DNA of 64,000 nucleotides from Zoroaster sp. YZ-2022. Its lineage: Eukaryota > Echinodermata > Asteroidea > Forcipulatida > Zoroasteridae. The position numbers and the translations under genes are program-made. The notes beneath the pieces were generated by a model. It was not told the DNA's origin. It saw only the letters and a list, made by a program, of their open reading frames with translations, and made no database searches. Position 1 is the stretch's first letter. Each line of letters begins with the position of its first letter. The DNA lies in contig CM055828.1 of NCBI GenBank assembly GCA_029582265.1, positions 34,073,263 to 34,137,262 on the forward strand, written 5' to 3'. Positions 1 through 10,175 of the stretch are shown here, piece after piece.

Positions 1-1100
1 GATTGTCTATAATTCAAATGCATCGGCGAACAACCCTATTTAATTTGCTGGATCATTTACTGTTAGGATCCAATATGTGGTGCAGTTTTTATGACTTGAG
101 GCAGTTATTTGACTTCATAATTTTACCCGGAGGAAAAATAAAGCATTTTCTGAAGCTTAGTTTGTGAAGAATGTCTTAATGTTTGTGTACACTGCTGGAT
201 GGGGAGAAATTCTGTAAAAAGAGTACATTTAATAACAATTTAAAAGGATGAACAAATATGGATCAATTACATGCAGGTAATCTTACCAAATTTACTAAAA
301 TTACCGTGAAATCTATTCACACAACTGTGTGGCTAAAACTGCACCTTTAAGAGAGACATTTTCACTTGATAAATTACTCATGTATATTTTTTAAGTATGT
401 ATAATTTTTTCACAAAATTTAGAAAAATTAGAGTGCTTGACACAGCTCACAGCTGAACCCAAGCTTCCCAAAAATTGTGTCTATAATCAGGAACTATCTA
501 TTGCACAGGGCCTTCAGCACAAAATGTATCAAATCACATGGCGATGCCCAAGATATTGAAGAATCTTGAACCATGCCTCCAAAACATACACAGAAATATG
601 ATGCATATTATTATTTTCTATTCGCATCAAGCTGTCAGAATAACAATAAATCTTTTATTATTTCACCAAACTACTTAACCCCCCTATAGGTTTAACAATA
701 AAAGACACTCAAAATTTATATGTAACTCCCAACCCATTGACTTTGTGCAGTGCACTCAAATAAATGCAAGGACATGTGGCTATGGTAGGAGGTCAAACCA
801 AAACCACTCGACTGTATATGAGTCTGCTGCTAACTTATGCAGTACATACACAGCTCTGTGTGACTCTGCATATAACTTATGTAGGACATACACAAGTGTG
901 TTTGACTTTGCCACTATCTCCAGCACTCTTATACACATCTGTGAACAATTGGCAATGCAACCAAAAATACTCAAGTGACTGTCTGTGGGTGCGGTGCTTA
1001 CTGGGCCAAATTTCAGCCTGGGCATAGGAGGGTTAATTAAGGCATATAATATTATTGTTGAGTTTCTCAGAGCCATCACTTCTTCCAAAAAGAGATTATT
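1..1100. other. Intergenic DNA, no gene recognised
   Basis: No coding sequence with recognisable domains is seen. A single degenerate unit of the repeat that forms the large array at 13.5-14.9 kb lies at about 300-410; both share the segment 'CACCTTTAAGAG' and a following TTTTC-ACTTG-type stretch. Short open frames at 745-1088 overlap on both strands and look like chance. Confidence 0.5.
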
Positions 1101-1106
1101 ACATGG

Positions 1107-1304
1107 TGCAGAGCTGCCAACTCTTCCGGATTCTGCGGAAGACTTCGCGTATTTGACGGTAATTTACTTACTTAAAATATATGCAAGGAGGCCTGTCCTT
1201 TTGGTGCCAAAAGGAGAGGCCTCCTTGCATATATTTTAAGTAAGTAAATTACTGTCAAATACGCGAAGTCTTCCGCAGAATCCGGAAGAGTTGGCAGCTC
1301 TGCA
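1107..1304. mobile_element. Foldback MITE, near-perfect 198-bp palindrome
   Basis: Two arms of about 97 bp are almost exact reverse complements and meet with almost no loop at about 1205. The outer ends read GCAGAGCTGCCAA and its complement. The five bases ATGGT occur directly outside both ends (1103-1107 and 1304-1308), a plausible target-site duplication. A second element with the same ends lies at 47578-47818. The DNA can form a very long hairpin; no coding content. Confidence 0.8.
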
Positions 1305-1309
1305 TGGTG

Positions 1310-2020
1310 TACCCATAAGAACTCTACAATATCTATCTACACCATGCAAAGCCTCAAATCCTGCATTATTCTTTCCTCCTATGTATCGCCATAGAGAAGG
1401 CAATTTAGCAATCTAATTTGTAACAGTTGATCTCCTTATTTGTTCATGGATCATCTTCTGACACGCCATCTGTCACCAGGTATAATTGCAGTCAGGAAGT
1501 CAACACATTTTTAAGTTTGATTGAACAACTAATCACACAGACGACAGGAGTATTGGTTTGTTGCCCTTAACAACAAGACAGGAAGATGAGTGACCATAAA
1601 CGATGGACCTCATTCACCATTGGACAAGGTTGTCTTGCATTGAGTAAAACCAAATTGTTGAAGACTCTGCAGCACATTCATACCTAACAGCGCAAGAAGT
1701 TAGCTTCTAAAACTACAGAGAAGTAACTGTCAAAAAACTGCACATTCTGTGATCATCCATGACTGTGACAAGGTTTAACATTTGAGCTGTTTTAGTGCAT
1801 TGAAATCTAACAATTCACACACCTTCTTCACAGGCTTGTCTTCATTTGTGTACATCGCCTGTCGAGGGTTTGTTATCAATATTACAAGACTGACTAAACA
1901 TTTCCCTGTATAAATCAAAAGTAGTGCTATTTTAATGATAAACCTCATCATTACCTGCACTAATTTTGAAACTCCTAACTCTACAATCACACAACACTGT
2001 TTTACCACTTTTATCCAAAA
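1310..2020. other. Upstream flank of lectin gene 1
   Basis: No gene is recognised. The last roughly 50 bases before the ATG at 2027 resemble the region just upstream of lectin gene 2 (shared CACTGTTT, TTATC and AAGAAAA stretches), so the proximal promoter or 5' UTR seems to belong to the duplicated unit. No TATA box could be assigned with confidence. Confidence 0.35.
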
Positions 2021-2026
2021 GAAAAT

Positions 2027-3037
2027 ATGTCAGCCCTTTGTTTACTTCTTCCTCTTCTTTGTATGATTCTTTCTGAAGAAGTGATGTCAGTAACATCAGT
2101 GTCAAATGAATGCAATCATAATAAAAATGAGTTCTTTGTAGCATCGAACAGACGCCTGAAACAGTTTTCATTTTCAAAGAAAACTTCACGCTCTGTGATC
2201 CACTGTGGACGGGATTGCCACATGGATTCTAACTGTAAATCACTGAATTACCATCAACTGAGTCAACTGTGTGAATTAAACAATGTGACACGGGTTCAAT
2301 TCCCTGATAATTATATTGAAGACCAGGGATATTTCTACTTTGATGCACTTGAAGATACCCCGCTCACTTCTGTACAAGTTCGTCGCCAAACTTGCAAGGA
2401 TCTCCTACAACTAGGTCACAAAGACAGCGGCATATACACAATCAATCCTGCTGGATTCAACAGTAGCCTTCAGGTCTACTGTGATATGAAAACAGATGAT
2501 GGTGGATGGCTCGTCTTTCAGAGACGGCAAGACGGAAGCGAAGACTTCTACCGCACTTGGGATGAGTATCAAAGTGGTTTTGGTGATTTGTCCTCTGAAT
2601 TCTGGCTTGGAAATAATAACCTGCGCACACTGACAGCGTCTCCATCAATCAAATGGCAGCTAAGGGTAGATATGGCTGACTGGGAAGACAACAAGGCCTT
2701 CTCTAAATATGGTGAGTTTTATGTGTCAGGTGACTCGTATTACCTTCATGTTGGTTTGTATGATGAGAGTAGTACAGCAAATGATTCCCTCGGATACTCC
2801 TCTGGGTCACCATTCTCGACATGGGATCATGATGATGATGACAGACTTTATGGGAATTGTGCTCAAGAATACGAAGGGGCATGGTGGATGAAAGAATGTA
2901 TGTTTTCTCATCTGAATGGTAAATATTATCGAACATCAAATAATCCTTCAACAGCCACGGGAATAATTTGGGGTACGTGGAAAGGTTATGACTATTCCCT
3001 CAAAACATGCACCATGAAAATACGCGAGTTGAACTAA
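2027..3037 (+). CDS. Secreted PAN/apple plus fibrinogen-domain lectin-like protein, copy 1
   Basis: Single-exon gene, 336 residues. Residues 1-20 form a hydrophobic signal-peptide-like start. Residues about 29-110 form a PAN/apple-like module with cysteines at 29, 60, 64, 70 and 82. Residues about 119-335 form a fibrinogen C-terminal (FReD) domain with the usual motifs: C123 and C152 pair, DDGGWLVFQRR at 157-167, EFWLGN at 191-196, an acidic calcium-site stretch (DHDDDD, 267-272) followed by NCA, and GAWWMKEC with C278/C291. This is the ficolin/tachylectin/angiopoietin-type layout, so by family knowledge a secreted, calcium-dependent binder of acetylated sugars, probably in innate immunity; the ligand is inferred. 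A PAN domain N-terminal to a FReD is unlike vertebrate ficolins, which carry collagen repeats. The start is supported by an AAAATATG context shared with the two paralogues. An AATAAA follows the stop directly. Confidence 0.9.
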   Translation: MSALCLLLPLLCMILSEEVMSVTSVSNECNHNKNEFFVASNRRLKQFSFSKKTSRSVIHCGRDCHMDSNCKSLNYHQLSQLCELNNVTRVQFPDNYIEDQGYFYFDALEDTPLTSVQVRRQTCKDLLQLGHKDSGIYTINPAGFNSSLQVYCDMKTDDGGWLVFQRRQDGSEDFYRTWDEYQSGFGDLSSEFWLGNNNLRTLTASPSIKWQLRVDMADWEDNKAFSKYGEFYVSGDSYYLHVGLYDESSTANDSLGYSSGSPFSTWDHDDDDRLYGNCAQEYEGAWWMKECMFSHLNGKYYRTSNNPSTATGIIWGTWKGYDYSLKTCTMKIRELN

Positions 3038-3139
3038 AATAAACATCCTAGCTCTAAAATTGTCTTGTCTGTTAACTGTCCAAGTCAATGTCTGTCTTTG
3101 TTCTACCAGGCAATCGCGTATACATTTATCACTTAATAA

Positions 3140-3225
3140 AAAAAGAAGAAAAAAAAGAAGAAAAAAATGTCACTGCACCGATTTTGAAGCTGACCTAGGA
3201 CCAGAAACCAGAGATTGTTTTTATT
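3140..3225 (+). mobile_element. Fragment of the AAAGTCTC-TIR MITE
   Basis: A poly-purine run followed by sequence matching the right end of the MITE at 25898-26228 (CACTGCACCGATTTTGAAGC, then ACCAGAAACCAGAGA). Only this end is present. Confidence 0.6.
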
Positions 3226-3334
3226 TGGCCTGATAATGAATTTTGTAGTTTAGTCAGTGGTAACTCAGTGGAAACATAACCATGTGAGCATACATGTTCA
3301 ATGTGTACATATCAACACCAATCAAGGCCCTGTC

Positions 3335-3510
3335 AGTGGCGGGATTTAGGGGGGTGCGCAACGGGCGCGCGCCCCCCCTTATTTTTGCCGAGTCAAAGAA
3401 AAAAACCTTCCCTTGTATAGGGCCTCGCGCTACGCACTCGCATTTTTCAACTTTGAAATTAGCCCTCAAAGTTTGCGCCACCCTTTCTTAAAATCCTGGA
3501 TCCGCCCCTG
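3335..3510. mobile_element. Possible small hAT-like MITE
   Basis: The ends read CAGTGGCGGGATTTAGGGGG at about 3335 and, inverted, AGGGGCGGATCCAGGATTTT at about 3507. These are imperfect terminal inverted repeats of the CAGxGGCGG type common in animal hAT-like MITEs. Overlapping ORFs on both strands here are by-products. The target duplication is unclear. Confidence 0.45.
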
Positions 3511-4330
3511 CCTGTGTATGTATGAGTGCGCATACAAGGAACCCACACTTAGTACAGAGAGATTGTTCATCTTGAGTACGTTTACCAAGTAAAAAGTTTC
3601 ACATTTATTTGAATTACCAATCATATACCTCACCTTTAATCACAGTGACCATGGCAACTAATAGTCAATATTGACAATATTGCCATGGTTTCATAACATT
3701 GTTTACAGTAACTGTCATCTCTGCATCATATGGACTAATACTTTGTTTTTAATATCAATTCCAATAATAAGATGTACTGCAATGTCATCAAAGAATCTGG
3801 AGAGTGGAGACCTTACTGTTCTTACTCGGTTGCTGGTTCTTTGTTTTCAGACGTCCTCGGAAGGACGTCGTGTACAAAACCAATGGAGATTAAAAGTTAG
3901 AGTCCATTGGGAACAACAGAGGTCCTCAGTCGTCTTGGAAAGCATGACTCTGTGTACACAGGGTCGTGCTTTCCAAGAAAGCTGAGGCTCGTGTTGATAA
4001 AACTACTAGGGATGTGATGGGTAGATTGCTGTGTAAGGGGATTTATGTGGTATCAATCAGCCCTGTGAATGTACATATATGGGCATACACATCCTGACCT
4101 TAGTACAGAGAGATTGTTCATCATGATACCACATTTATCAAGTATTAAAGTTCCACAATATTTTTTTGAATTACCAAATCATATACCTTGCTTTTAATCG
4201 CAGTGACCATGGCAACTCAGTCAATATTGATATTTCCATGGTTTCATAAAATTGATTACAGTAACTGTCATTTCTGCATCATATGGATTAATAATTTGTT
4301 TTCAATATCAATTCCAATAATACGATGCAC
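3511..4330. other. Intergenic; local duplicated blocks
   Basis: A block at about 3590-3790 recurs at about 4140-4335 (shared: atcatataccT, cagtgaccatggcaact, catatggaNtaata, caattccaataataNgatg). This is a diverged tandem duplication of about 200 bp. No coding feature is recognised. Confidence 0.5.
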
Positions 4331-4886
4331 TGCAATAATAATAATAATAATAATAATAATGTATAGATTTATATAGCGCACGTATCCACCAACTAAGTGG
4401 CGCTCAAGGCGCATTATATTATTATCCCTGCTCATAAGGCTCATAAGGCTCATAAATCATTCCTGAAACCATCTCAGCTCCCTGGGGAGTATACAGCTCA
4501 ATTGCTGCCATTTCTAGCGCATATAGAGCAAACCATCTCTGCCTTCACAGGTACCCATTTAACCCCTGGGTGGAGAGAAGCAATTTATGGTTAAGTGTCT
4601 TGCTCAAGGACACAGGTGTCACGGCCGGGGCTCGAACCCACACTCTGCTGCTGGCAACACCAGAACTTGAGTTCAGTCGCTGAACCGCACGACAATCCAC
4701 TTACGTGCATTATACAACACACGGGACCTACGGACTACGTCCCATCCGAAGGACGAAGCAATTATGGTTAAGTACCTTGCTCAAGGACACAAGTGTCACG
4801 ACCGGGGCTCGAACCCACACCCTGCTGCTGGCAACACCAGAACTTGAGTTCGGTGCGCTAGACCGCTCGGCCACGACACTCCATGT
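4331..4886 (-). mobile_element. tRNA-derived SINE with LINE-like tail, duplicated head (SINE family 1)
   Basis: Read on the minus strand, the element begins with a tRNA-like pol III head (A-box-like TGGCCGAGCGG at about 4870, B box from GGGTTCGAGCC near 4810). It then has a conserved body and ends in a hairpin-forming TTTATATAGCGC-type tail plus an (ATT)n run at 4331-4355. The head and early body occur twice (about 4590-4700 and 4755-4886), so this is a partial dimer or one SINE inserted into another. Sister copies lie at 52425-52765 and 63816-64000 on +. The tail resembles the 3' end of the LINE at 6870. Confidence 0.8.
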
Positions 4887-4889
4887 CAT

Positions 4890-5638
4890 CAAAGAATCTG
4901 GAGTCCTTACTGCAATCACAACCGACTACTGACAACTTGAGCATATGATTTAATTTATATGTGCCTACAGTAGCTGAGGCTCATGTTGATCAAGACAATA
5001 GGGATGTGGGTAGACTGCTGTGAGGGGATTGATGCGGTATCCAAACAGACCTGCTATTCAAAACACAAACCACGCCCATTCACACATACTCCATACCATC
5101 ATCATACACAGTATACTGCTCATTCATTATAAAACTCCTTGAAATATTTTGCAAACATCAGATTACAAAATTTACACGTATCTCAAATATTTGGGACCAC
5201 AGTGAGAAGCTGGTGAAGTCAATGGATGCCGAGTATATAATGACTCAGAAAATTAGGAGATAAATTTCTTAGGCTACAGTCCGCAGTCTCTGCATCTCTT
5301 GATCTGTGTTTGTGTAAGACTCTCATGGGCTTGTAGCTGTGACTGCATGATGTACAAGATGTAACAAAACTACAGCCCAACCCCAAAGCCAAAAGTGGAG
5401 AACCTTGTACCTTGTAGATCTAATCCTTCTAGGACATCCCTGTGAGTGTGTATCTGGAGACTTGATGAGAGTGGTGCAACACTACACTGAATCATTGGTA
5501 AACCAACAGTTAACCATCTAGCTGATATTGTATGCTTACACCTGCTCATAACAGATTTGCCAAAACATCCATGCTGCTTTTGAAAGACTGAACTGTACAA
5601 ACGAGGCACTGTTTCACTAGCGTTATCTGAAGAAAAAT
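4890..5638. other. Upstream region of lectin gene 2
   Basis: No gene is recognised. The block at about 4880-5060 (gtcatcaaagaatctgga, then agctgaggctc-tgttgat) repeats sequence at 3785-4040, continuing the diverged local duplication. The final 60 bases are the lectin-gene proximal flank. Confidence 0.4.
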
Positions 5639-6625
5639 ATGGCAAACCTTTGTTCACCTGTTCAAATTCTTTATATTATTCTTACACTGGAAAAAATGTC
5701 TGTAGCATCAAGCATCAAGTTCTTGGCAGCATCAAACAGACGTCTGAAACAGTTTTCATTTTCAAAGAAAACTTCACATTCTGTGATCCACTGTGGACGA
5801 GATTGCCACATGGATTCTAACTGTAAATCACTGAATTACCATCAACTGAGTCAACTGTGTGAATTAAACAATGTGACACGGGCTCAATTCCCTGATAATT
5901 ATATTGAAGACCAGGGATATTTCTACTTTGATGCACTTGAAGATACCCTGCTCACTTCTGTACAAGATCATCGCCAAACTTGCAAGGATCTCCTACAACT
6001 AGGTCACAAAGACAGCGGCATATACACAATCAATCCTGCCGGATTCAACAGTAGCCTTCAGGTCTACTGTGATATGAAAACAGATGATGGTGGATGGCTC
6101 GTCTTTCAGAGACGGCAAGACGGAAGCGAAGACTTCTACCGCAAATGGGATGAGTATCAAATTGGTTTTGGTCACTTGTCTGCTGAATTCTGGCTCGGAA
6201 ATGATAATCTGCGCACACTAACTGCATCTCCATCAATCAAATGGCAGCTACGGGTAGATATGGCTGACTGGGAAAACGATGTGGCCTTCTCTAAATATGG
6301 TGAGTTTTATGTGTCAGGTGACTTGTATTACCTTCATGTTGGTTTGTATGATGATAATAGTACAGCAGGAGATTCCCTCGGATACTCCTCTGGGTCACCA
6401 TTCTCTACATGGGATCATGATAATGATGAAAGCACTAATGAGAATTGTGCTCAAAAATATGAAGGGGCATGGTGGATGAACCATTGTTTAGAATCTGATC
6501 TTAATGGTAAATATTACCCAACATCAAATAATCCTTCAACAGCCCTGGGAATAACTTGGTTTAAATGGAAAGGTCATAGATATTCCCTTAAATCATGCAC
6601 CATGAAAATACGTGAGTTGAACTAA
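5639..6625 (+). CDS. Secreted PAN/apple plus fibrinogen-domain lectin-like protein, copy 2
   Basis: Single exon, 328 residues, same architecture and near-identical to copy 1 through the PAN core and first two-thirds of the FReD. Compared with copies 1 and 3, the N-terminal linker is about ten residues shorter and lacks the cysteine that the others carry just before the NRRLKQ block, so one PAN disulfide may be lost. The leader (hydrophobic around residues 9-17) is a weaker signal peptide by eye. The calcium-site stretch is DHDNDE, followed by NCA, and the pocket segment reads GAWWMNHC, with several substitutions against its paralogues. A partial repeat of the gene's own last codons lies 35 bp after the stop (about 6668-6700). 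Role inferred as for copy 1. Confidence 0.88.
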   Translation: MANLCSPVQILYIILTLEKMSVASSIKFLAASNRRLKQFSFSKKTSHSVIHCGRDCHMDSNCKSLNYHQLSQLCELNNVTRAQFPDNYIEDQGYFYFDALEDTLLTSVQDHRQTCKDLLQLGHKDSGIYTINPAGFNSSLQVYCDMKTDDGGWLVFQRRQDGSEDFYRKWDEYQIGFGHLSAEFWLGNDNLRTLTASPSIKWQLRVDMADWENDVAFSKYGEFYVSGDLYYLHVGLYDDNSTAGDSLGYSSGSPFSTWDHDNDESTNENCAQKYEGAWWMNHCLESDLNGKYYPTSNNPSTALGITWFKWKGHRYSLKSCTMKIRELN

Positions 6626-6725
6626 AAAAAAAACAAAAAAACATCTTAAGCCATCATTGGTTATGCAACATGAAAACACACGAGTTGAACTAAAAAATAA
6701 ACCCAACATTGGTTACATCTCTCCA

Positions 6726-6869
6726 TATCTGTCTTACATGTATCTGTTAATTTTTCAAGTCTTGTCTGTCGTTGTTCAATACATGTGGTATTTATGCTGT
6801 AAGGCATGTGGCTCCAAGTTTTTGCTTCATGACTATTCCTCTATACACACACTCTGCAGTATCCTTGTA
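6726..6869 (+). repeat. 3' flank of lectin gene 2, left half (paralogous to 13015-13140)
   Basis: From the CAAGTCTTGTCTGTCGTTGT block to the TATCCTTGTATA block this closely matches the DNA just after lectin gene 3. The match breaks at the LINE's 3' tail and resumes at about 9813. It is part of the duplicated gene unit, not a separate gene. Confidence 0.8.
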
Positions 6870-7076
6870 TAATAATAATAATAATAAAAGGCATTTATAT
6901 AGCGCCTTATCAAAAAAATGGCCAAAGCGCTTTACAAAACTTACGCTACCGACTTAAAGTAAAATACAATCTTACACTACTGCAATACCCTACAATCTTA
7001 CAAATACAACAAACAGAACAAAGAAAAAAAAAAAACCCACCAAAACAAAGCACGATGCAATCGTAAGGCGGGGAAC

Positions 7077-8674
7077 CTACATTTTTGGAAACAGATGAAA
7101 TTTGAGGGCCTTCTTAAAACTTTGAGTCGTGGTACATTGGCGAACAGAGGCAGGTAGAGAGTTCCAGAGGCGGGGAGCGGCTGCATAGAAAGCCTTATCT
7201 CCAACAGTGCGCTTGGTTCGGGGAATGTTGAGAAGAAGTGTATCGTCACCTGATCTTAGATTGGATCTACTCGGGATGTACTGAGTAAGGAATTCGGCCA
7301 GGTAAGATGGAAGTAGTCCATGGAAACTTTTAAAGGTGAATAACATAAGTTTAAAGATTACCCGAGCGTCAACTGGTAACCAATGGAGCTCTCTAAGGAG
7401 TGGTGCAGATGGTTCTCTTCTATCAGATCTAAAGACAATTCTAGCTGTCCTGTTTTGCAAAGTTTGTAACTTTTTACGATCTTTTGCTGATATGTCATAG
7501 AGTAAAGAATTTGCATAATCTAAGCGAGATAAAATCAGTGACCGGACGAGGTGATGGCAGCCGTCAACGGTAATATAGCGACGTATTCTGTAAATATTTC
7601 GGAGGTGGAAATTGACTGTTTTGATGGTTGATTTTACGTGCTCAGTCATTGACATTGTCCTGTCGAACACAACACCAAGATTCTTTATTGTCAAAGAAGG
7701 TAGGATGACACTGTCACCGATGTTGATAGAAATGTCCTTGATCAATTTACAATTGTGAGTTGAGGATGAAATAAAGAACTGCGTCTTTTCATTGTTAAGT
7801 TTCAATTTATTTCTGGTCATCCAGTCACTGATTTCATGTATACACGACGTCAGTTTTGCAACAGTCCTTCCAGCATCTCCATCAATCTTTGGATTAAATG
7901 ACAGGTACAGTTGGACGTCGTCCGCGTACATATGATACATGATGTTATGTCTCCGGATAATGGCACCAATTTCACCTATATACATTGTAAAAAATAGTGG
8001 CCCAACAACTGAGCCTTGTGGGATTCCAAAACGGAGTGCATGAGAGTCAGATTCAGTGTCCCCTACACAAACCCGAAACGACCGCTCAAGAGGTAAGAAC
8101 GAATCCAGTTGAGAGCCTCGCCGCATATACCAAAGGTGGAACTAAGCCGATTCAACAGGATAACATGATCGACCGTATCAAACGCAGCGGTGAGATCTAA
8201 TAACACGACCGCAACAGCTCTGTTATCATCCATGGCTCTCAAAAGATCAGCTCTCACCCGCAAAAGGGCCGTCTCAGTGCTGTGTAGTTCACGATACGCA
8301 GATTGAAGACGCTCCTGGAGATCATGGGATTTAAGATGATCTTTTATCTGGGCACAGACAATTTTCTCCATGATCTTGGACACATAGTTGATGTTAGAGA
8401 CAGGACGGTAATTTTTAAGCATCTGTTTGTCCAGGGTGGGTTTTTTTAGAATGGGAGTCACAACCGCCTCACGGAGCTTTGTTGGAAAAAAGCCACTGCT
8501 GAAAGACTCATTAATAATATGAGTAAGTGGTTTAGCAACCACACTAACATTCTCTTTTAGCAACCACATGGGCATAGTGTCCAAAATACACGATTTAGAT
8601 GGTGTAGACATGATAATTTTGGTCACATTTTCCACAGTTACATTACGAAAAACAGAGAAAGCAATACCAGACAA
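7077..8674 (-). pseudogene. Reverse transcriptase region of the L2/CR1-like LINE, frameshifted
   Basis: Upstream part 8674-8063 holds the RT fingers and palm start: VTPILKKP, NYRPVSNIN, the QSAYRELHSTETALL block and LLDLTAAFDTVDH with the first catalytic aspartate. Downstream part 8126-7077 holds FGIPQGSVVGPLFF and the catalytic box YADDVQLY (about 7915-7935), then the thumb region and a C-terminal segment with LHWLPV. The two parts are in different frames and the shift lies near 8070-8125, between SYLLSGR and SFRVCVGD. It would have copied the element's RNA at a nicked target; now broken. Confidence 0.9.
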
Positions 8675-8776
8675 ATGACTACTGCAACGTTCTATACTTT
8701 GATCATGCTCATGATCGGAAACAGATTTTTCGTCAAGGTTTTGCGCGAATCTTAATGACCTTGTCGTTAAAAAGCG

Positions 8777-9103
8777 TTATAACGAGTTGCACATCACTGT
8801 AACAGAACTACAATCAGGCATTTGTTTCACATTATTGTTTAGTAATTTGTTCAAAATTTCATACATATTCTTGCTATTAGAACCGTCAAGTTTATCTCTG
8901 TAATAGTTTTCTTTGGCACAGTTTATAAGTCTATTTGTAACCCTTGTTTGTTCAACATAAGAATCAAGATCTTCCTTGCTTTTACTCTTGCACCATTTCC
9001 TTTCACGTCTTCTTCGTTCTCGTCTAGCATCATTGATGAAATCATTGAACCACTGAGATCGAGATCGCGGTCTGACTTTACGCACGCTGCCGAGAAGGTG
9101 CAT
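8777..9103 (-). pseudogene. Linker between endonuclease and RT of the same LINE
   Basis: A 108-residue open stretch rich in Arg, Lys and Glu (RRERRRRERKW), then NRLINCAKENYYRDKLD and a NMYEILNKLLN block, as found between the endonuclease and RT of CR1/L2 elements. It is separated from the RT part by stops. Confidence 0.7.
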
Positions 9104-9306
9104 GAGAATTCAACACCCCTAGGATTATTGAGTCAAATTGCTCAATCATCTCCAACGGAGCATTCATCCAGAACAAGATCTTCGAGCTCTGATGAAAGAT
9201 CATTTGAGAAAGCTGGTTTGTCAATATTTTTAGTGTTTCTAACCACTCGAGATCTTAATTGCCGCTGGTTTCTCACAATTTATACAACAACTGATCCGTG
9301 ATATGG

Positions 9307-9812
9307 TCAGAGCCTAGACTCGTAACAGTTTCCAATTAGAGACCAAATTATCCTCGGACGTGAAATAACAAGGTCTAGGGTATGTCCCATAACATGGGTA
9401 GGTTCAAGTATGTGCTGATGGAAACCATTAGCAGCCAAAATATCAATAAAGCGTGTAGTGTTCGGTTGAGATAATAAGTCTACATGGACGTTGAAATCAC
9501 CCAACAGTATTGTTTTAATGGGGGCAAGGCTGATTTCGTTGAGGAAAGTCTCAAATTCATCAAAAAATGTACTTGATTTGAGACCATTTGCCTTAGAAGG
9601 GGGTGGGCGATATACAGGGACAATTCTTAATACTCCTTTCTTTAAAATCAAGCTGGCATGTTCAAATGATATTGTATCAATACCGGATTGCAAATTTTGA
9701 ACACTGAGGTTGGCCTTATGAATGATCCCAATACCACCATGCTCACTCTCCTTCCTTGGGAAATTTAAAAAGGAGTACCCTTGCGGTAACATCTCACCAA
9801 TTACAACTGGAT
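9307..9812 (-). pseudogene. Partial AP endonuclease domain of the same LINE
   Basis: Only the C-terminal two-thirds of the endonuclease is present: HGGIGIIHK, then VPVYRPP, the LLGDFNVHVD motif with catalytic Asp and Asn, and a TLDLVISRP motif. The open frame runs on to 9954, but residues upstream of about 9812 come from the lectin-gene flank, as the matching unoccupied flank at 13141-13250 shows. The protein start is therefore spurious. Confidence 0.85.
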
Positions 9813-10175
9813 CATTCATGTTGTATATTAGTATACAAACACAACATGGTTTGAGGCTGGATAAGCGATATATACTTCCCCTCTCAGACGGTATTGGAAG
9901 TTGACAGACTATATCCCAGAGTGAAGCTGAGGGAAGTAGTTTGTCAACTTCCAATACAGAGGGGAAGTAATGTCACCTGTATCCACCTGAAATACCATGT
10001 TGTGTTTGTTTTATGTATTAAAACATTTTTCTACTGGCTACTGGAAGTCATGGATCTCCAAAATTCACTTTTCGTTTCTTTTGTGGAGGTCAATGTATAC
10101 TTAGGGAATAAAAGTTTCATCCTGTGGTCTTTACCCCCAGGATAATGGGCGTGGCCAAGGGTGATAAATGACCTC
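9813..10175 (+). repeat. 3' flank of lectin gene 2, right half, with internal hairpin
   Basis: This matches 13145-13490 downstream of lectin gene 3 almost throughout. It contains an inverted repeat (TACTTCCCCTCTCAGACGGT arm at about 9868 and complementary arm ending about 9970) around a short spacer, which may be an older MITE carried along in the duplication. Confidence 0.8.

Larger units (their letters stand above)
6870..9812 (-). mobile_element. 5'-truncated L2/CR1-like non-LTR retrotransposon
   Basis: A minus-strand LINE bounded exactly by two halves of a paralogous flank. Its 3' end, on the left, is an (AAT)n run followed by a TTTATATAGCGCC / AAGCGCTTTAC hairpin. Inward lie the reverse transcriptase (7077-8674), a basic linker region (8777-9103) and the C-terminal part of an AP-type endonuclease (9307-9812). 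The 5' end of the endonuclease is missing, as expected for a 5'-truncated LINE. Several frameshifts and stops make it inactive. Assignment to the L2/CR1 group rests on RT motif style and the simple-repeat tail. Confidence 0.9.

Noticed and set aside
745..1239. Overlapping short ORFs on both strands
   Set aside because: No domains, and one runs into the palindrome at 1107.
9894..9954. N-terminal extension of the LINE endonuclease ORF
   Set aside because: The matching unoccupied flank downstream of lectin gene 3 shows this segment is host DNA.
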